Origin: Scilla litardierei
Lineage: Eukaryota > Streptophyta > Magnoliopsida > Asparagales > Asparagaceae
Length of the DNA stretch: 64,000 bases
NCBI GenBank assembly: GCA_030789695.1
Contig: CM061130.1
Coordinates: 8,423,860-8,487,859, forward strand
Direction: 5' to 3'
The position numbers were made by a program, and so were the translations under genes. This document shows positions 47,199 to 57,790 of this stretch, piece after piece. The notes beneath the pieces are model-generated. The model worked only from the letters and a program-made list of their open reading frames with translations. It was not told the origin of the DNA and searched no databases. How positions within the stretch are numbered: the first letter of the stretch is position 1; every line of letters starts with the position of its first letter.

Positions 47199-47487
47199 AT
47201 CCAAACGCATGACATGTATCACATGCAACAAAACATGAATATGAGCCAACGCATGTGTTGCAAGAAGAAATATTAAATATTCTAAATATGAAAATCATAA
47301 ACACAATGATTTACAAATAATCATGCAATGGAAATTAAATTCAATATGAATTTACGTTTCTAATCACACATGAGCATGTAAGGCCAAAATGCAAACAAAA
47401 GAATAAATCAATTCTTAACACAAATGCTTTGGTACCCATAAAATGAATATAAACTTATGGTACCAAGCAAAGAAGGGTCAAAGAAAA
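42869..47487 (-). other. Long noncoding interior of D
   Basis: Matches the noncoding interior of C through most of its length, with insertions and deletions. No convincing gene. Contains TACCAATTGT-type repeats. A (TG)n run at about 47168-47193 stands where C has a (TA)n run (about 10468-10480). Confidence 0.85.
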
Positions 47488-48996
47488 CTAACCCTTTGGA
47501 AGCCACGTCCAAGAGGACCGTGATTTCCCAACATAATCATCATTCAAGATAATATCAGTAATATACGATTGCACATACATATCCTTAGCATGAATGCTAG
47601 TGTTCTTCGGACCCCAAATAGTGTATGATTTGGGTATCCTCTTCCTAGTGGTTGCATACACAAAAGGTTGATCTCTACGTGGTGCATGTGGCCTAGGAAC
47701 ATGAGATCTAGCAAGAGCATGAGGAAAATTGTGTTGTGCTAAAGCATGATGATGGGCATATGATCCATGGTGTGGTGTTGCATACATACGTGGATGAATA
47801 TATGGTGTGTATGCATGAGAATGATCATGAGAATAAGCATGCACATGTGGATGTGATGTGTGATCATAAGCATGTGAAGGTGCATGAGCATGAGTATGTG
47901 CATGAGAGTGTCTCAAATGTGTGTTTGCACGTGCTCGTGGGTGTAGAACATAAAAACCATCATTTGTAGAAATGTGAGGAGTGGATGCATTCCTACGTGT
48001 ATTGGTGTACATGAAAGCATGTCCCTTCCTTTGATGTCCACCCAAAGTGGGTTTCTTTCCAAAGGAGGGAGGAATTGGAGTGGTAGTTTCCTTAGTAGTA
48101 GAACTACCCAAGTTGTTATAGACACCACTCGTGGATGCATCGGAGGATGGCCTCACTAAATCTATAGTTGCTTCACTATAGGAGGTGCGTGCATTCAAGA
48201 TGGATGCTTGTGCGGTGAGCTTGTGCACTTTGGATTTGAGATTCTCATTCTCAATGCCCAAACAAGTGTTTTGAGATTGAAGATTTTCAATCTCAAGATC
48301 GTTACTATCCACAAAGGAAACACGATCAAGTTGAGATTTGAGGGACTCCACCTCATTTCTCAACATGCCATTTTGAGTAAGCAAACTTGCTTTCTCAATA
48401 GCGAGTGTCTCAACAATGGTGTCATTGTTAGAGGTGCTACATGAAGATGTGTTAGAGAGACTAGCAATCTTATTCTTAGAATCATAATATTTATGCATAA
48501 GCTTTTGGTATTTATCAAATAATTGCTTAAGCTCAATTTTAAGATCATCCGTTGTTACCTCTTCATCGTCGCTATCGCTTTCACTTGAATCGCTTGATTC
48601 GTCACTAGAGTCGTACTCTCGTGCCATCAAACCTACAAATGAATCTCTTTCATCATTGGAGGAAGAACACTCCGAGGTGGACTCTTCTTGCTCCGCTAGC
48701 ATGTGCCATATTTGATATGCCGTTGTTTCCTTGGACACATGCATAAGAATATCATAAGTTAAATAATCAAGTAAGATATCCATTACCTCTTGATGTTTCT
48801 TCACCAATTATTTTTGCTCATTTGTCCACTTATGTACGGAAGTGGTAGGTGCGCGAAAGGGCTTCTCCACAAGCTTCCAATAATCCTCATCGATGGATTG
48901 AATATGGGCCTTCATCTTCACACACCAAATTTGATAATTGGGCCCGAGGAGATATGGTGGAAGAGGGCATCGAGTGTTGTTGTTGTTGGTTGCCAT
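47488..48996 (-). pseudogene. Shortened Gag of element D
   Basis: 503 codons from ATG 48996 (MATNNNNTR), open except for one UAA near 48808-48810 at the same codon as in C (TNEQK*LVKKHQE). Same internal deletion as C: the frame passes from AYQIWHMLAEQEESTSE to an acidic segment, so most of the Gag core and the zinc knuckle are absent. A coiled-coil-like segment (NNDTIVETLAIEKASLL...SLKSQLDRV) and a long His-rich tail (HAHTHAHAPSHAYDH) follow, ending WTWLPKG. Without the UAA and the missing middle it aligns with B's Gag. Could be read from the internal LVKKHQE side if re-initiation occurs, which is speculation. Confidence 0.87.
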
Positions 48997-49008
48997 AGCT
49001 ATAACCTC

Positions 49009-49022
49009 GCTCTGATACCAAT
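49009..49022 (-). other. Primer-binding site of D
   Basis: ATTGGTATCAGAGC on the minus strand directly after the LTR, a perfect initiator tRNA-Met site. Confidence 0.93.
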
Positions 49023-51166
49023 TGTAGTGACCCTGTGCTATGAGGAACAAACACTAGAGAGGGGGTGAATAGTGTTTTATAGAATTATAGGGAATTTACG
49101 CCAAATAAAACCCTACTTAACCAACAAATGCGGAATATAAGAAATGATCAACAACACAAACAATAATGCAATGCTGACAAGCAATCTACCCTGGTTCGGT
49201 GCCACCCAAGTCTCCCCCGACTTGTTACCGGTGCCCTACTCCAGCAACACCCGGATCCCCTCCGGATACCCTAGCAAACCGCTAGAGATTTCCTTTAGCC
49301 CACTTGTGGAAAACCTCCAACAAGTGCAATCGACCTACAATCGATGTTCGTGTATCCCACAACCCAGGAACACGCAAAGTCCTTAATCCCACAACTTGGG
49401 ACTAAGCACACTCTCACAAACCGAGAGCAAAACTAAATCTTGACTCCCACAACTTGGGATCAAGCCAATCCTCTCACCACCGTGAGAATACAACAATTAA
49501 GAAGTATAAAGAATGAAATATAAAACTTCTTACCACAAAATCCTATGCCTTGAGAAATACTTACCAATTTAGGGCAAGAATGGATTTTGAGGAAGATGAG
49601 ATCACCAAACCCTAGCTCCACCAAGATGAGTAGCAATAGATGGCTAGGGAGGAGTTGGTGACTTGGATTCATGCTCTTAGCTTGAGAAGCTCACAAGGAA
49701 TGAGAATCTCTCTTGAGGAATTGGGCTCAAAGAGTAAGGGAGAGATTCTTGTGAGATGAGAGAGCTTGGAATATGAGTTGAATGGCTCTCTTCAAAGATG
49801 TGAAAATGTCTCTAATTTCAGCCTTGGATCCCTGGTTAGAAGCACTCAAACTTATATAAGGAAGAGACAAAACGGTCACAAAAATCGTGGCAATAAATGC
49901 CCAACTGATCTATTTCTGAAGCTGCTTAATTGGTCTAAGAAGAACCATCAACCGACTAGATTGACAACTAGTCGGTGAGTGAACCTTTCTGGACCGACTA
50001 GATGGTTGACAGAGAAGATGGTGAAATCTGGGTAAGAACTAGTCGGTCTAAGAAGGATCATCAACTGACTAGATTGACAACTAGTCGGTCAGTGAACCTT
50101 CTTGGACCGACTAGATTGGCTTTTAATGCATTAACCACCTTCTTGAACCAACTAACTGGTCAACAGTACAATGGTCGAATTCACAAGGAAAACTAGTCGG
50201 TCTGACAAGAAACACCAACTGACTAGATCGTCATTTAGTCGGTCAGTGAGCCTTCTTGGACCGACTAATTAGTCAACAAATGGTCTTAAATTGATTAGGA
50301 TAACTAGTCGGTCTGAGAAGGATTTCCAACCGACTAAATCGTCATCTAGTCGGTCGGTGAACCTTCTTGGACCGACTAATTGACCAACAGTGAATGGACT
50401 GAATTAAGCAAGGATATCTAGTCGGTTCAAGAAGGATTCCCAACCAATTAGATCGTCATCTAGTCGGTTGGTTCTTCTTCTTGAACCAACTAAGATGCAT
50501 ATGAAGCTGTGAAATGAAACGATAGGCTACGGGAAAGTTTCTAATGGCTTCTAAGGCAATCCTAGAGATACAATATGAAAGTTATGAAGATTTCTAGGCA
50601 AGTACTACTCAAGGCTTAACATTCTACTAAACCGAAGCTAGAAGACAATATAAATAACATGACGAATCGTCTTCGAAGCTTCAACATGGAGAATCCGAAT
50701 CCCTTGACTTCATGAATACTCCTTGAGCTTCAACAAAGCTCCAGGCACAACGATCACGCGTTCTGAGGAAGTCTTGGGATGTCGCTTGAGATGAACAAAT
50801 TACTTTGGCGACGATCTCCATAATTCTTCATGGACTTGAGTCTTTTAGTTGAATGACTTGAAAATCTTCAAAGTCATGGTTTTCGAAGCTTTTGACTCAT
50901 CCATTCCTTTCTTCTCTTTGGATTGAATCTCCATTCATTTGTTGATGCCATTGGCTTGAGGTTTGAAGTCGCCTTTGAGTTCTTCAAGCCAATGCTTCAC
51001 CTTTGTTGATCTACCAAGTCCTCCACTTGAATCAACACGTGTAGTCACTTTTGATCTTCTTGAATCTAATTGGCGACTTTTTATCTAACTGCAATCACAA
51101 GAGTTAGTCACAATGATTTGTGTTTGATCATCGTCAAAATCAAGGTGGAGAGTCCAATACTCAACA
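49023..51166 (-). repeat. 5' LTR of element D, intact
   Basis: 2144 bp, the only unbroken LTR of D. TATA at 49851-49860, repeat cluster about 49930-50470, hairpin chain about 49260-49480. It serves as the empty-site reference for the B and F insertions in the other LTR. Confidence 0.95.
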
Positions 51167-51889
51167 TCGTCATCAAGCAAAAGGACTCCCATGAGTACGA
51201 CAACCCATTTACACAAGGATGAGAATGGAAAAGATGTAGACGTTCGTCTATATCGAGATATGATCGGTAGCTTACTTTAATTAACCGCTAGTAGGCCCGA
51301 TATCATGTTTTTAGTATGCTTGTGTGCTAGATATCAAGTTAGACCTAAGGAGTCACACTTGATTGCGGTTAAACGAATATTTCGTTATCTCAATCAGTCA
51401 CTAAATTATGGGTTACGTTACCCTAAATCTAGCATATATGAGTTAATCTCATATAGTGATGCCGACTTTGCTGGATGCAAATCCGATAGGAAAAGTACTA
51501 GTGGCACCTGCCATTTCCTAGGAAATTCCTTAGTTTCTTGGTTTTCCAAGAAACAGAACTCGGTATCATTGTTCACGACTGAAGCGGAATATATTGCCGC
51601 GGATCTTGCATGTGCACAAGTTCGTTGGATGAGACACACTCTTAGTGACTATGGTGTCAATTTTGATACTTGCCCTATCATAGTTGATAATCAAAGTGCT
51701 ATATGTCTTTCCAAGAACCCGATACATCACTCCCGTACCAAACATATAGATGTAAGGCACCATTTTTTCAATGATCATGTAGCTAAGAAGGACATCATCT
51801 TAGAGTACATTGAAACCCAAAAACAAATTACCGACATCTTCACAAAACCTCTTAAAGAAGATTCATTTGTGAGGTTGCTGGAGAATTAG
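51167..51889 (+). pseudogene. Pol of element A, RT end and RNase H
   Basis: Continues the RT of A across D (GMESS then SSKRTPMSTTTHLHKDENG). A stop near 51279 and a frame change interrupt YRDMIGSL...LTASRPDIMF. From 51305 a clean frame covers RNase H: acidic residues in YSDADFAGC, TTEAEYIAA and VDNQSAICL, then HIDVRHHF and the end signature DIFTKPLKEDSF. RNase H removes the RNA strand during reverse transcription. Ends at TAG 51887. Confidence 0.93.
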
Positions 51890-52181
51890 GAATTATGGGT
51901 GAATCTGAAATTTAGGAGCTCAACATACTTGTTATAACACCTTTTGAGCTCATATCATCTTGGTGCCTCTCTTCATTTGATTTATCACATATGTGTTTTT
52001 AAGAAAGGCAATTGAGATTTATGTGATTTCATGAGTTCTTTGAGATTGTTTTTAGAGATTTGTGTTACAATTGATTTATTGTTTTACATTGTTTTTATGA
52101 TGAGTTTGTGATTAGAGTATAGGTCCTAGGGTGAGTGTTCATATCTTCTGGATTTTTATCTCACTGTACATTTTGGAACAG
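51890..52181 (+). other. Spacer after pol in A
   Basis: About 290 bp, AT-rich, no gene seen. Confidence 0.6.
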
Positions 52182-52547
52182 GACAGACGACTGTCTTTCC
52201 TTGGACAGTCGATTGCCCTACTCTATCTTCTCTGTGTACACATTGGATCTTTCTCACAGGCGACTGGTGACAAATTTACAGTCGCATGTTGATATCGACT
52301 GTTTGATCAACAGGCGACTGCATTTTAGTCATCAGGCGCCTGTCATCTTTGTCAAAAATTCGACCGTACTCTCTATATTTTTGATGAGTTTTACTGATTC
52401 TCAGTCAGTCGACTGAAAGGTATAATCCAGTCGACTGTCCCACGGACAGGCGACTGTATGTTACTCAACAGCCGACTGTCTGTCATCCTAAGCTTATTTC
52501 TTATCACTTCATCCAGTCGACTGACTTTTGTTCATCAGTCGACTGTC
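52182..52547 (+). promoter_or_regulatory. Internal copy of the CAGTCGACTG repeat cluster
   Basis: The same palindromic unit as in A's U3 (CAGTCGACTG, CAGGCGACTG, CAGTCGATTG) recurs a dozen or so times in about 365 bp, far from either LTR and directly upstream of a TATA box and the extra ORF. Probably a duplicated regulatory block for a separate transcript; inferred. Confidence 0.75.
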
Positions 52548-52605
52548 TCCTGTTGTGACGGTTCACTGCTTCGATCTGAGCCATCGATTCTTTGATCCAA
52601 CAGCC

Positions 52606-52617
52606 CATATAAATTCC
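52606..52617 (+). promoter_or_regulatory. TATA box upstream of the extra ORF of A
   Basis: CATATAAATTCC about 60 bp after the repeat cluster and about 300 bp before ATG 52909. The spacing resembles that in the LTR (repeats, then TATA, then leader). Confidence 0.6.
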
Positions 52618-52788
52618 CCCTTCCTTATATTCATCGAGTCAGTTCATTTCAACACATGTCGTTCTCTCTCCTCCGACTTGAAACCGCTCGTCTTCCCACT
52701 CTTTTCCTCAGCCGTCGATCTCTCCGCCGTCGAGCTCCTCCTCGGTGCTTATCGATTGCTCTTCGTTGTCTATTCATGTCTTTCGACA

Positions 52789-52791
<3 letters not shown>

Positions 52792-52847
<56 letters not shown>
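52792..52847. repeat. (TC)n microsatellite in the extra-ORF leader
   Basis: About 28 TC units preceded by CGACAAG/GT, a possible splice donor. CT-rich tracts are common in plant 5' leaders. Confidence 0.9.
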
Positions 52848-52850
<3 letters not shown>

Positions 52851-52908
52851 CGATTGTCGTTTGATTTCATCTCATGTCGATACTCGTCTATTTCGATTGA
52901 TTGATTCC

Positions 52909-54352
52909 ATGGCACCCAAGACTAAGGGAAAGGGAAAGATCATGGCTCCTAAGAAACCTAGGGCTCCTAAGCCTTCCGTCACCAAGAACAAGAAACCCTA
53001 CAAGGCCCGAACCAAACATGTCGAAATCTACCTCTCATTCTACTTCGCAGGGATATTCTCCTTCAGGGTCTTCTTCTTCTGACACTGAGCCCCTGATCAA
53101 GCGTCAGCTCAAGCCCATTGGTGTTCGCATCAATGAGCCTAGTGCTGAGGCTCATCATTCTCCTTCTGTGCCGAGTTCTGCAGAAGGGTCTCCTGTCGTG
53201 CCTCCTACTGATCCCATTGTTCCCATTTGCCGAGATGATCTTTGCTTGGCAAAATTTCACTCTCTCTTAGGGATCAAGCTTCTTAGAGAGCATTTTATCG
53301 TTTATCCCACCATCATCGCTGAGAGACTTTCAGATATTCTATCTGCAACTCATTGGCGGACCTCTTTTGCTTCTCTCAGAGCGAGTCTCCTCGAGCTTTA
53401 TCCATTTCTGGTTAAGCTCTTCTATGCTAACCGCATTCGCGGTGAGTACTCCACCACTGGATTTATCGATACTGTTGTCTAGGGAACTCACATCCGTATT
53501 GATCCCACTCTCTTAGGGACCATACTTAGGATTCCTTCTGCTGGATCTCTTCCTTCAGACCTTTTCATTTCTGATGTCGATGAGCTAGATCAGGCTATCC
53601 TTCGGGACATGTTCCGTGAGATACCCTCAGCCCTAGATTCTGGTATTAGGTCGTCTATATTTTCGGCTAGGGGTTGGGCTGTTCACCTCGTGGTGAAGTC
53701 CAACATCCTACCGAAGAATGGATCATCTGACCAGCCTTACCAGGATACACTGAGGTGTATGTATGCGATCTTCTCTGGGATGTCCGTGAACTGGGCCGGT
53801 GTCCTCCTTGACAGAATGGACAAGGTCGAGTTTACTTCTTCCTCGTCTCACATTCCATATGGTGGACTTCTTACACTTGTCTTTCGACACTTTGGATTGC
53901 CTTGTCTCCTTACGAGCCCATGCCTTTTGGTCCTCTCCTTGATGCTTCTACGAAGTCGAAGTCCTCTTCGGCTCTGCACTCTGCATCAAAGAAGAGGAAA
54001 TCCACTTTAGCTCTGTCTTCCCCTACAGTTCCACCTGATGACCAGCCATCTTCATCTGCTCCTCCAGCTCTTGACTATCTTTTTGAGATGGTCTCTGGTC
54101 TTTATGAGTTGGCTTTCGTATCATTCTAGCATCAGGGAATACCCTTCACTGAGCATCTGATACGTTTTGTACCTCCTCAGCCTCGTGAGCCTCCTCCTCC
54201 CACCATCACTAATGTCGTTGTGCATCCTGGTGTAGCTTCTGCTGAGGATGCTGCTGCTAAGTCTCCTCCAGAGGATACCCCTGCTGTCACAGAGCCTACA
54301 TCTTCCTCTGTTGCACCTGGTGACGCTCACTTATACATTTTCTTAGTTTTTT
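52909..54352 (+). pseudogene. Extra ORF of A between pol and 3' LTR (plant transposon-protein-like)
   Basis: Starts MAPKTKGKGKIMAPKK with a basic Lys/Pro-rich N-terminus. A frameshift near 53020 leads into a Ser-rich linker (SPSGSSSSDTEP) and a globular region: LYPFLVKLFYANRIRGEYS, a TAG near 53480, GTHIRIDPTLLGTILRIP, VVKSNILPKNGSSDQPYQD, HIPYGGLLTLVFRHFGL. This order resembles the 'putative plant transposon protein' domain often found after pol in plant retroelements. Another frameshift near 53895 leads to a Ser/Pro-rich tail ending near 54352. No signal peptide or membrane segment is evident in the clean parts, so an envelope role is not supported. Function unknown. Confidence 0.75.
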
Positions 54353-54531
54353 GAGTGGTTCTTCACTGTTTGTATGATGGTTGTATTTTGTGTAGTGATG
54401 GATATTTGGTGATGATGTATGATGATACATTCTGATGATGTATTTTGAGATCATGATGGTGTATTTTTTTGTGATCATGATGTATTTTTTTGTTGGACAT
54501 GTTGATGTCTATCTGACTTGTACTCATGTCA

Positions 54532-54572
<41 letters not shown>

Positions 54573-55229
54573 ATTCCAATTTAGCCTTATATGTCACACA
54601 TTGTGTATAATTGCTGAATATTATCTGTGTGATGTTTGTGATATTGTCTCCATGAATGATGTATTCTCTCCTGATGTTTTTTTGAGATAATATTGGAGTT
54701 GATTTTGGATTTTACGTATTATATGTGATGGGATGTATTTTGAGTTGTTATATTCTCTTCCTAGATCTCAAATGTTGATATTAGACTTTTATTCCTCTAT
54801 TCACGTAAGTATATGATGTGATTCTATGAGTTTTTAGTTTTATAATATCTTATACTCCTTGATTGTTGATAGTTCTTATTTAGCACGATTATTGTTGTTG
54901 TTATCTACTCCCACCTTTTTTGGATAATGCCATAGGGGGAGAGAGATAAACATACACATTCATAATGAATGTGCTAAGTTTTTACTAATATCACTTTATA
55001 TTTAAGATTTAAGTTGCCTTAGATTCATGGGGAGTAAGATTACAATGAATATGGATTTTAAATCCTAGATTTCTTGAATTAAATTCATTTATATATTACT
55101 CATTTGCTTCAATATATAGATAGATACCCTAATATTTGTTGACTAACTTGATTGGCATCTATGTAGGGGGAGTAAGTTTTCATTACGCACAATTATTTAT
55201 CTTTTTGTTTTTGTTTGTTTGTCATCATC
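54353..55229 (+). other. Noncoding 3' region of A with PPT-like repeats
   Basis: AT-rich, no gene. Contains a (TA)n run (about 54536-54569) and G-rich motifs AGGGGGAGAGA (54934), TGGGGAG (about 55028) and AGGGGGAG (55165), in the same order and spacing style as in B. Confidence 0.8.
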
Positions 55230-55243
55230 AAAAAGAGGGAGAA
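55230..55243 (+). other. Polypurine tract of A
   Basis: AAAAAGAGGGAGAA directly before the right LTR; one A replaces a G of the tract seen in B, C and D. Confidence 0.88.
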
Positions 55244-57052
55244 TGTTGAGTATTGGACTTCTCTCTACTTGGTGTTAATGATGAGCAAACATAAATACTT
55301 GTGACTAATCCCCTATTTTGTAGTTAATCCATTGCCTAAGCTTATTATGAAGATCTACTTGCAATGGATGGCACTCAAAGTTCATTGAAGGCAAATGAAA
55401 TGGATTGGATGATCGTGGATGGTGATTGAAGCTCCTAGAAGACTTCAAGCTCATGCGTTGGATAGAATAGAGAATTCGTTAATGTAAATTTCTTTTATCT
55501 CTTCTAGTATGTAGCTTAGAAGTAGAATATTGTTGGAGCACACACACATCTTCATTTCTGTCTTAGGATGTCCTTAGTTCAAGCTTCCTTTGACTCCAAT
55601 TCATTTCAAACTGGATTGTGCATGTCATGTATATACAGTCGACTGCTGAACATTTTACAGTCGACTGTCTCAAAAATAGTCGATTGTGTGTTGCTCTGGA
55701 GTCGCCTGTTATGCACAAACTTTTACAGTCTAGTTTTGGACTCCTCTGTTTAATTCCCACCGGCGACTCATGAACGATTCACAGGCGCCTGTCCAAGTGA
55801 CAGTCAACTGTGTGTTGTCTATCAGTCGCATGTCTATCCTTAGCCCAAAGTTTATTTCTCTGTTTGTTTTGGCCAGTCGACTTATGTTGGATTTTACAGT
55901 CGACTGTCCATTGGATCAGTCGACTGCTAATGCTGCATCAGTCGTCTGTCTGTGAGCCAATTTGTTGACTCAGCTCTCTGGAAATTCTCATGGTTTTGAC
56001 AGTCGTTTGTAGAGAGATTTACAGTCACCTGTTCTGATTAACAGTCGACTGTTATCTCCTCGTCAGTCGTCTGTCCTGTTATCCCAGATGTTTTCTAGAA
56101 TTATTTAACTTACGCACTTACGGCCAGTCACCTGTAGTAGGATTTACAATCGCCTGTTGGTTCAACAGTCGATTGTCTATGCTTCATCAGTCGACTGTCC
56201 ACGTGGTAAGTTACCGTTATGAATTCTCACCTACCCGATCTGACTGTGCAACAGTCGACTGTGGTTTCCTCAACAGTCGATTGTCGCTAGCGCATATTCT
56301 ATCCGTTGAGAGTTTTCTCCCGGATTCCAAAAGGGTTTTTGCTAATTCTGTTTTGTGGATTTGAGAAACCTATATAAGGAGCATCTACTGTTCCATTGAG
56401 ATGTTAGATATTCCATTGCAAAATCTTTCAATCTTTCATTCTCAAGATCAAAGCTCTCAAATCCTAAAGCCCTAAGAATTCCTATCTTCAATCTCTTGCT
56501 CTCCAACCTAGAATCAAAGAGACATCCTCTAGACATTTGGTGCAGTCAAGAGAAAGGGCTTTTCCTGTCTTCCAAGAGATTCTTCAGCACACAATACACT
56601 TCTCCTTCAAGTTTTACTTCAAGGCATTGGTGATTATAAGTGTCGCTTTCATATTTCATAACTTTCGTTATTTGAATTTGCTCTCGGGTTATGAGAGTGG
56701 TTTGCTTGCTCCCAAGTTGTGGGAGTCAAGGACAATCGATTGTATTTCGATTTCACTTGTAGGGTTGCTGCAAGTGGGTTTTAAGGAACCCTTAAGTTAG
56801 GGTTCTAACTTGAGTATCCGGAGGTATCCGGGTGGAAGAGACGTAGGATTACCGGGAACAAGTCGGTAAGTGACTTGGTTAATCCGAACCCTTGAAACAT
56901 CCTTGCGTTTGCATTTGTTTCAATTTGGGTTTAATTTCAATTCCGCACTATTTTGTTGGTTAGCATTTAAATTGGTGTAACTATCGTTTTAAATTGCTTA
57001 AACACTATTCAACTCCCCCTTCTAGTGTTTTCTCCATAGCTAGGGCCTTACA
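55244..57052 (+). repeat. Right LTR of A, shared with a second copy
   Basis: 1809 bp, same length as 1764-3572, with a PPT on its left (as a 3' LTR) and a PBS plus gag start on its right (as a 5' LTR). TATA near 56371; repeat cluster about 55636-56285; hairpin chain about 56681-56885. Confidence 0.93.
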
Positions 57053-57166
57053 ATTGGTATCAAAGTGCAAGGTTTTAGCTATGGCATCCAACAACAATAA
57101 CGTTCCTCCACCGCCTTCGTACAACAATCACGATCGTGATGGAGCATCCACTCTTTTCGAAGGTCA
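57053..57166 (+). pseudogene. PBS and first codons of gag of a second A copy
   Basis: ATTGGTATCAAAGTGC (degenerate PBS) and MASNNNNVPPPPSYNNHDRDGASTLFEG match 3573-3686. Homology ends at AAGGTCA (57166). The rest of this copy is missing. Confidence 0.9.
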
Positions 57167-57790
57167 TTACGTTTTTATTTTCCCCAACAGCTATTTTTCA
57201 TTAAATTGATGTTTAATGTCTCAACAACATTTTCTCTTTAAATCTAAAATTAATTTCGCAACAGCCATATTCTCGTTTAATGACTGAGTTATTATTTTTT
57301 ATTCATGGCTGAATTCCAACAGTCATATATTTTCCTCTATATAAACTCAAAATGTCAAAAGTCTTTTTACACTACGAAAATTCATTCTTCCACCAAGAAT
57401 TCGTTGCTGATGTTGCTGTGTGTTTCTGTTCGTTTGTTCGCCTCTGCCTCCACGAACAGCTGCCCATATTCTGCAAATCACTTGCTATTTCTCTTCCTCT
57501 TCCTATGAGATCGAAGAACTGTTGATGTTCGTTGGAGCCTTGTATTGTGAGTGCACACTTACAAGGTCGTTACCGTTGAATCCTGGAGGGTAGCCGCTGG
57601 ACCTGCCTTGCACCGAGTACTCACTCTGAGGGGCGGAAATTTACTCTTAAGGACAATGCCTAGCACGTCTCGGCTTTTTGATAAGTCCTTTCTTTCTCTG
57701 ATTTTAATAGCCACATCCTCTTGTCTCTGAAATTTTTCCAACAGAAGTTTTATTGCCACCAAAGGTCTAGTAGTGCAGGACCAGATGTCT
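57167..57790 (+). repeat. Copia-type LTR or leader fragment
   Basis: AT-rich, with a TATA box CTATATAAAC (57337-57346) followed by a CT-rich leader, GTGAGTGCACACTTACAAGG (about 57548) and GAATCCTGGAGGGTAG. This layout resembles LTR/leader regions of Tork/Angela-type copia. It may be the 3' LTR of E, which A interrupted. I recognise no coding region. Confidence 0.4.

Larger units (their letters stand above)
18577..51166 (-). mobile_element. Gag-only element D, same family as C, minus strand
   Basis: 5' LTR 49023-51166; the 3' LTR survives in three pieces (18577-19317, 26255-27393, 42591-42853) that add up to 2143 bp against 2144 bp for the intact LTR. TSD TCGTC is at 18572-18576 and 51167-51171, and A's RT reads on across it. 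Its 3' LTR was hit twice, by B and by F. The interior repeats the layout of C: perfect PBS, short gag, about 4.6 kb noncoding, PPT. Confidence 0.95.
1764..57052 (+). mobile_element. Sirevirus-like copia element A, full length but split by C and D
   Basis: Two 1809-bp LTRs (1764-3572 and 55244-57052) in the same orientation enclose gag, protease, integrase, reverse transcriptase, RNase H and an extra ORF. The reading order continues across both nested insertions: gag resumes at 14391 after C, and pol resumes at 51172 after D. PBS (3573), terminal PPT (55230) and several earlier GGGGGAG motifs are present. Repeated PPT-like motifs and a long 3' region are known traits of the Sirevirus (Maximus) branch of Ty1/copia. 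The coding region carries several stops and frameshifts, so A is dead. There is no TSD: 5' flank AAGAG, 3' flank is PBS and gag of another copy. Confidence 0.93.

Noticed and set aside
52649..52915. Frames rich in alternating Arg-Glu or Ser-Leu
   Set aside because: Read from the (TC)n microsatellite on either strand.
52909..54352. Envelope gene for the extra ORF of A
   Set aside because: No signal peptide, fusion peptide or convincing transmembrane segment in the readable parts; the hydrophobic FYFAGIFSFRVFFF end lies after a frameshift and is out of frame.
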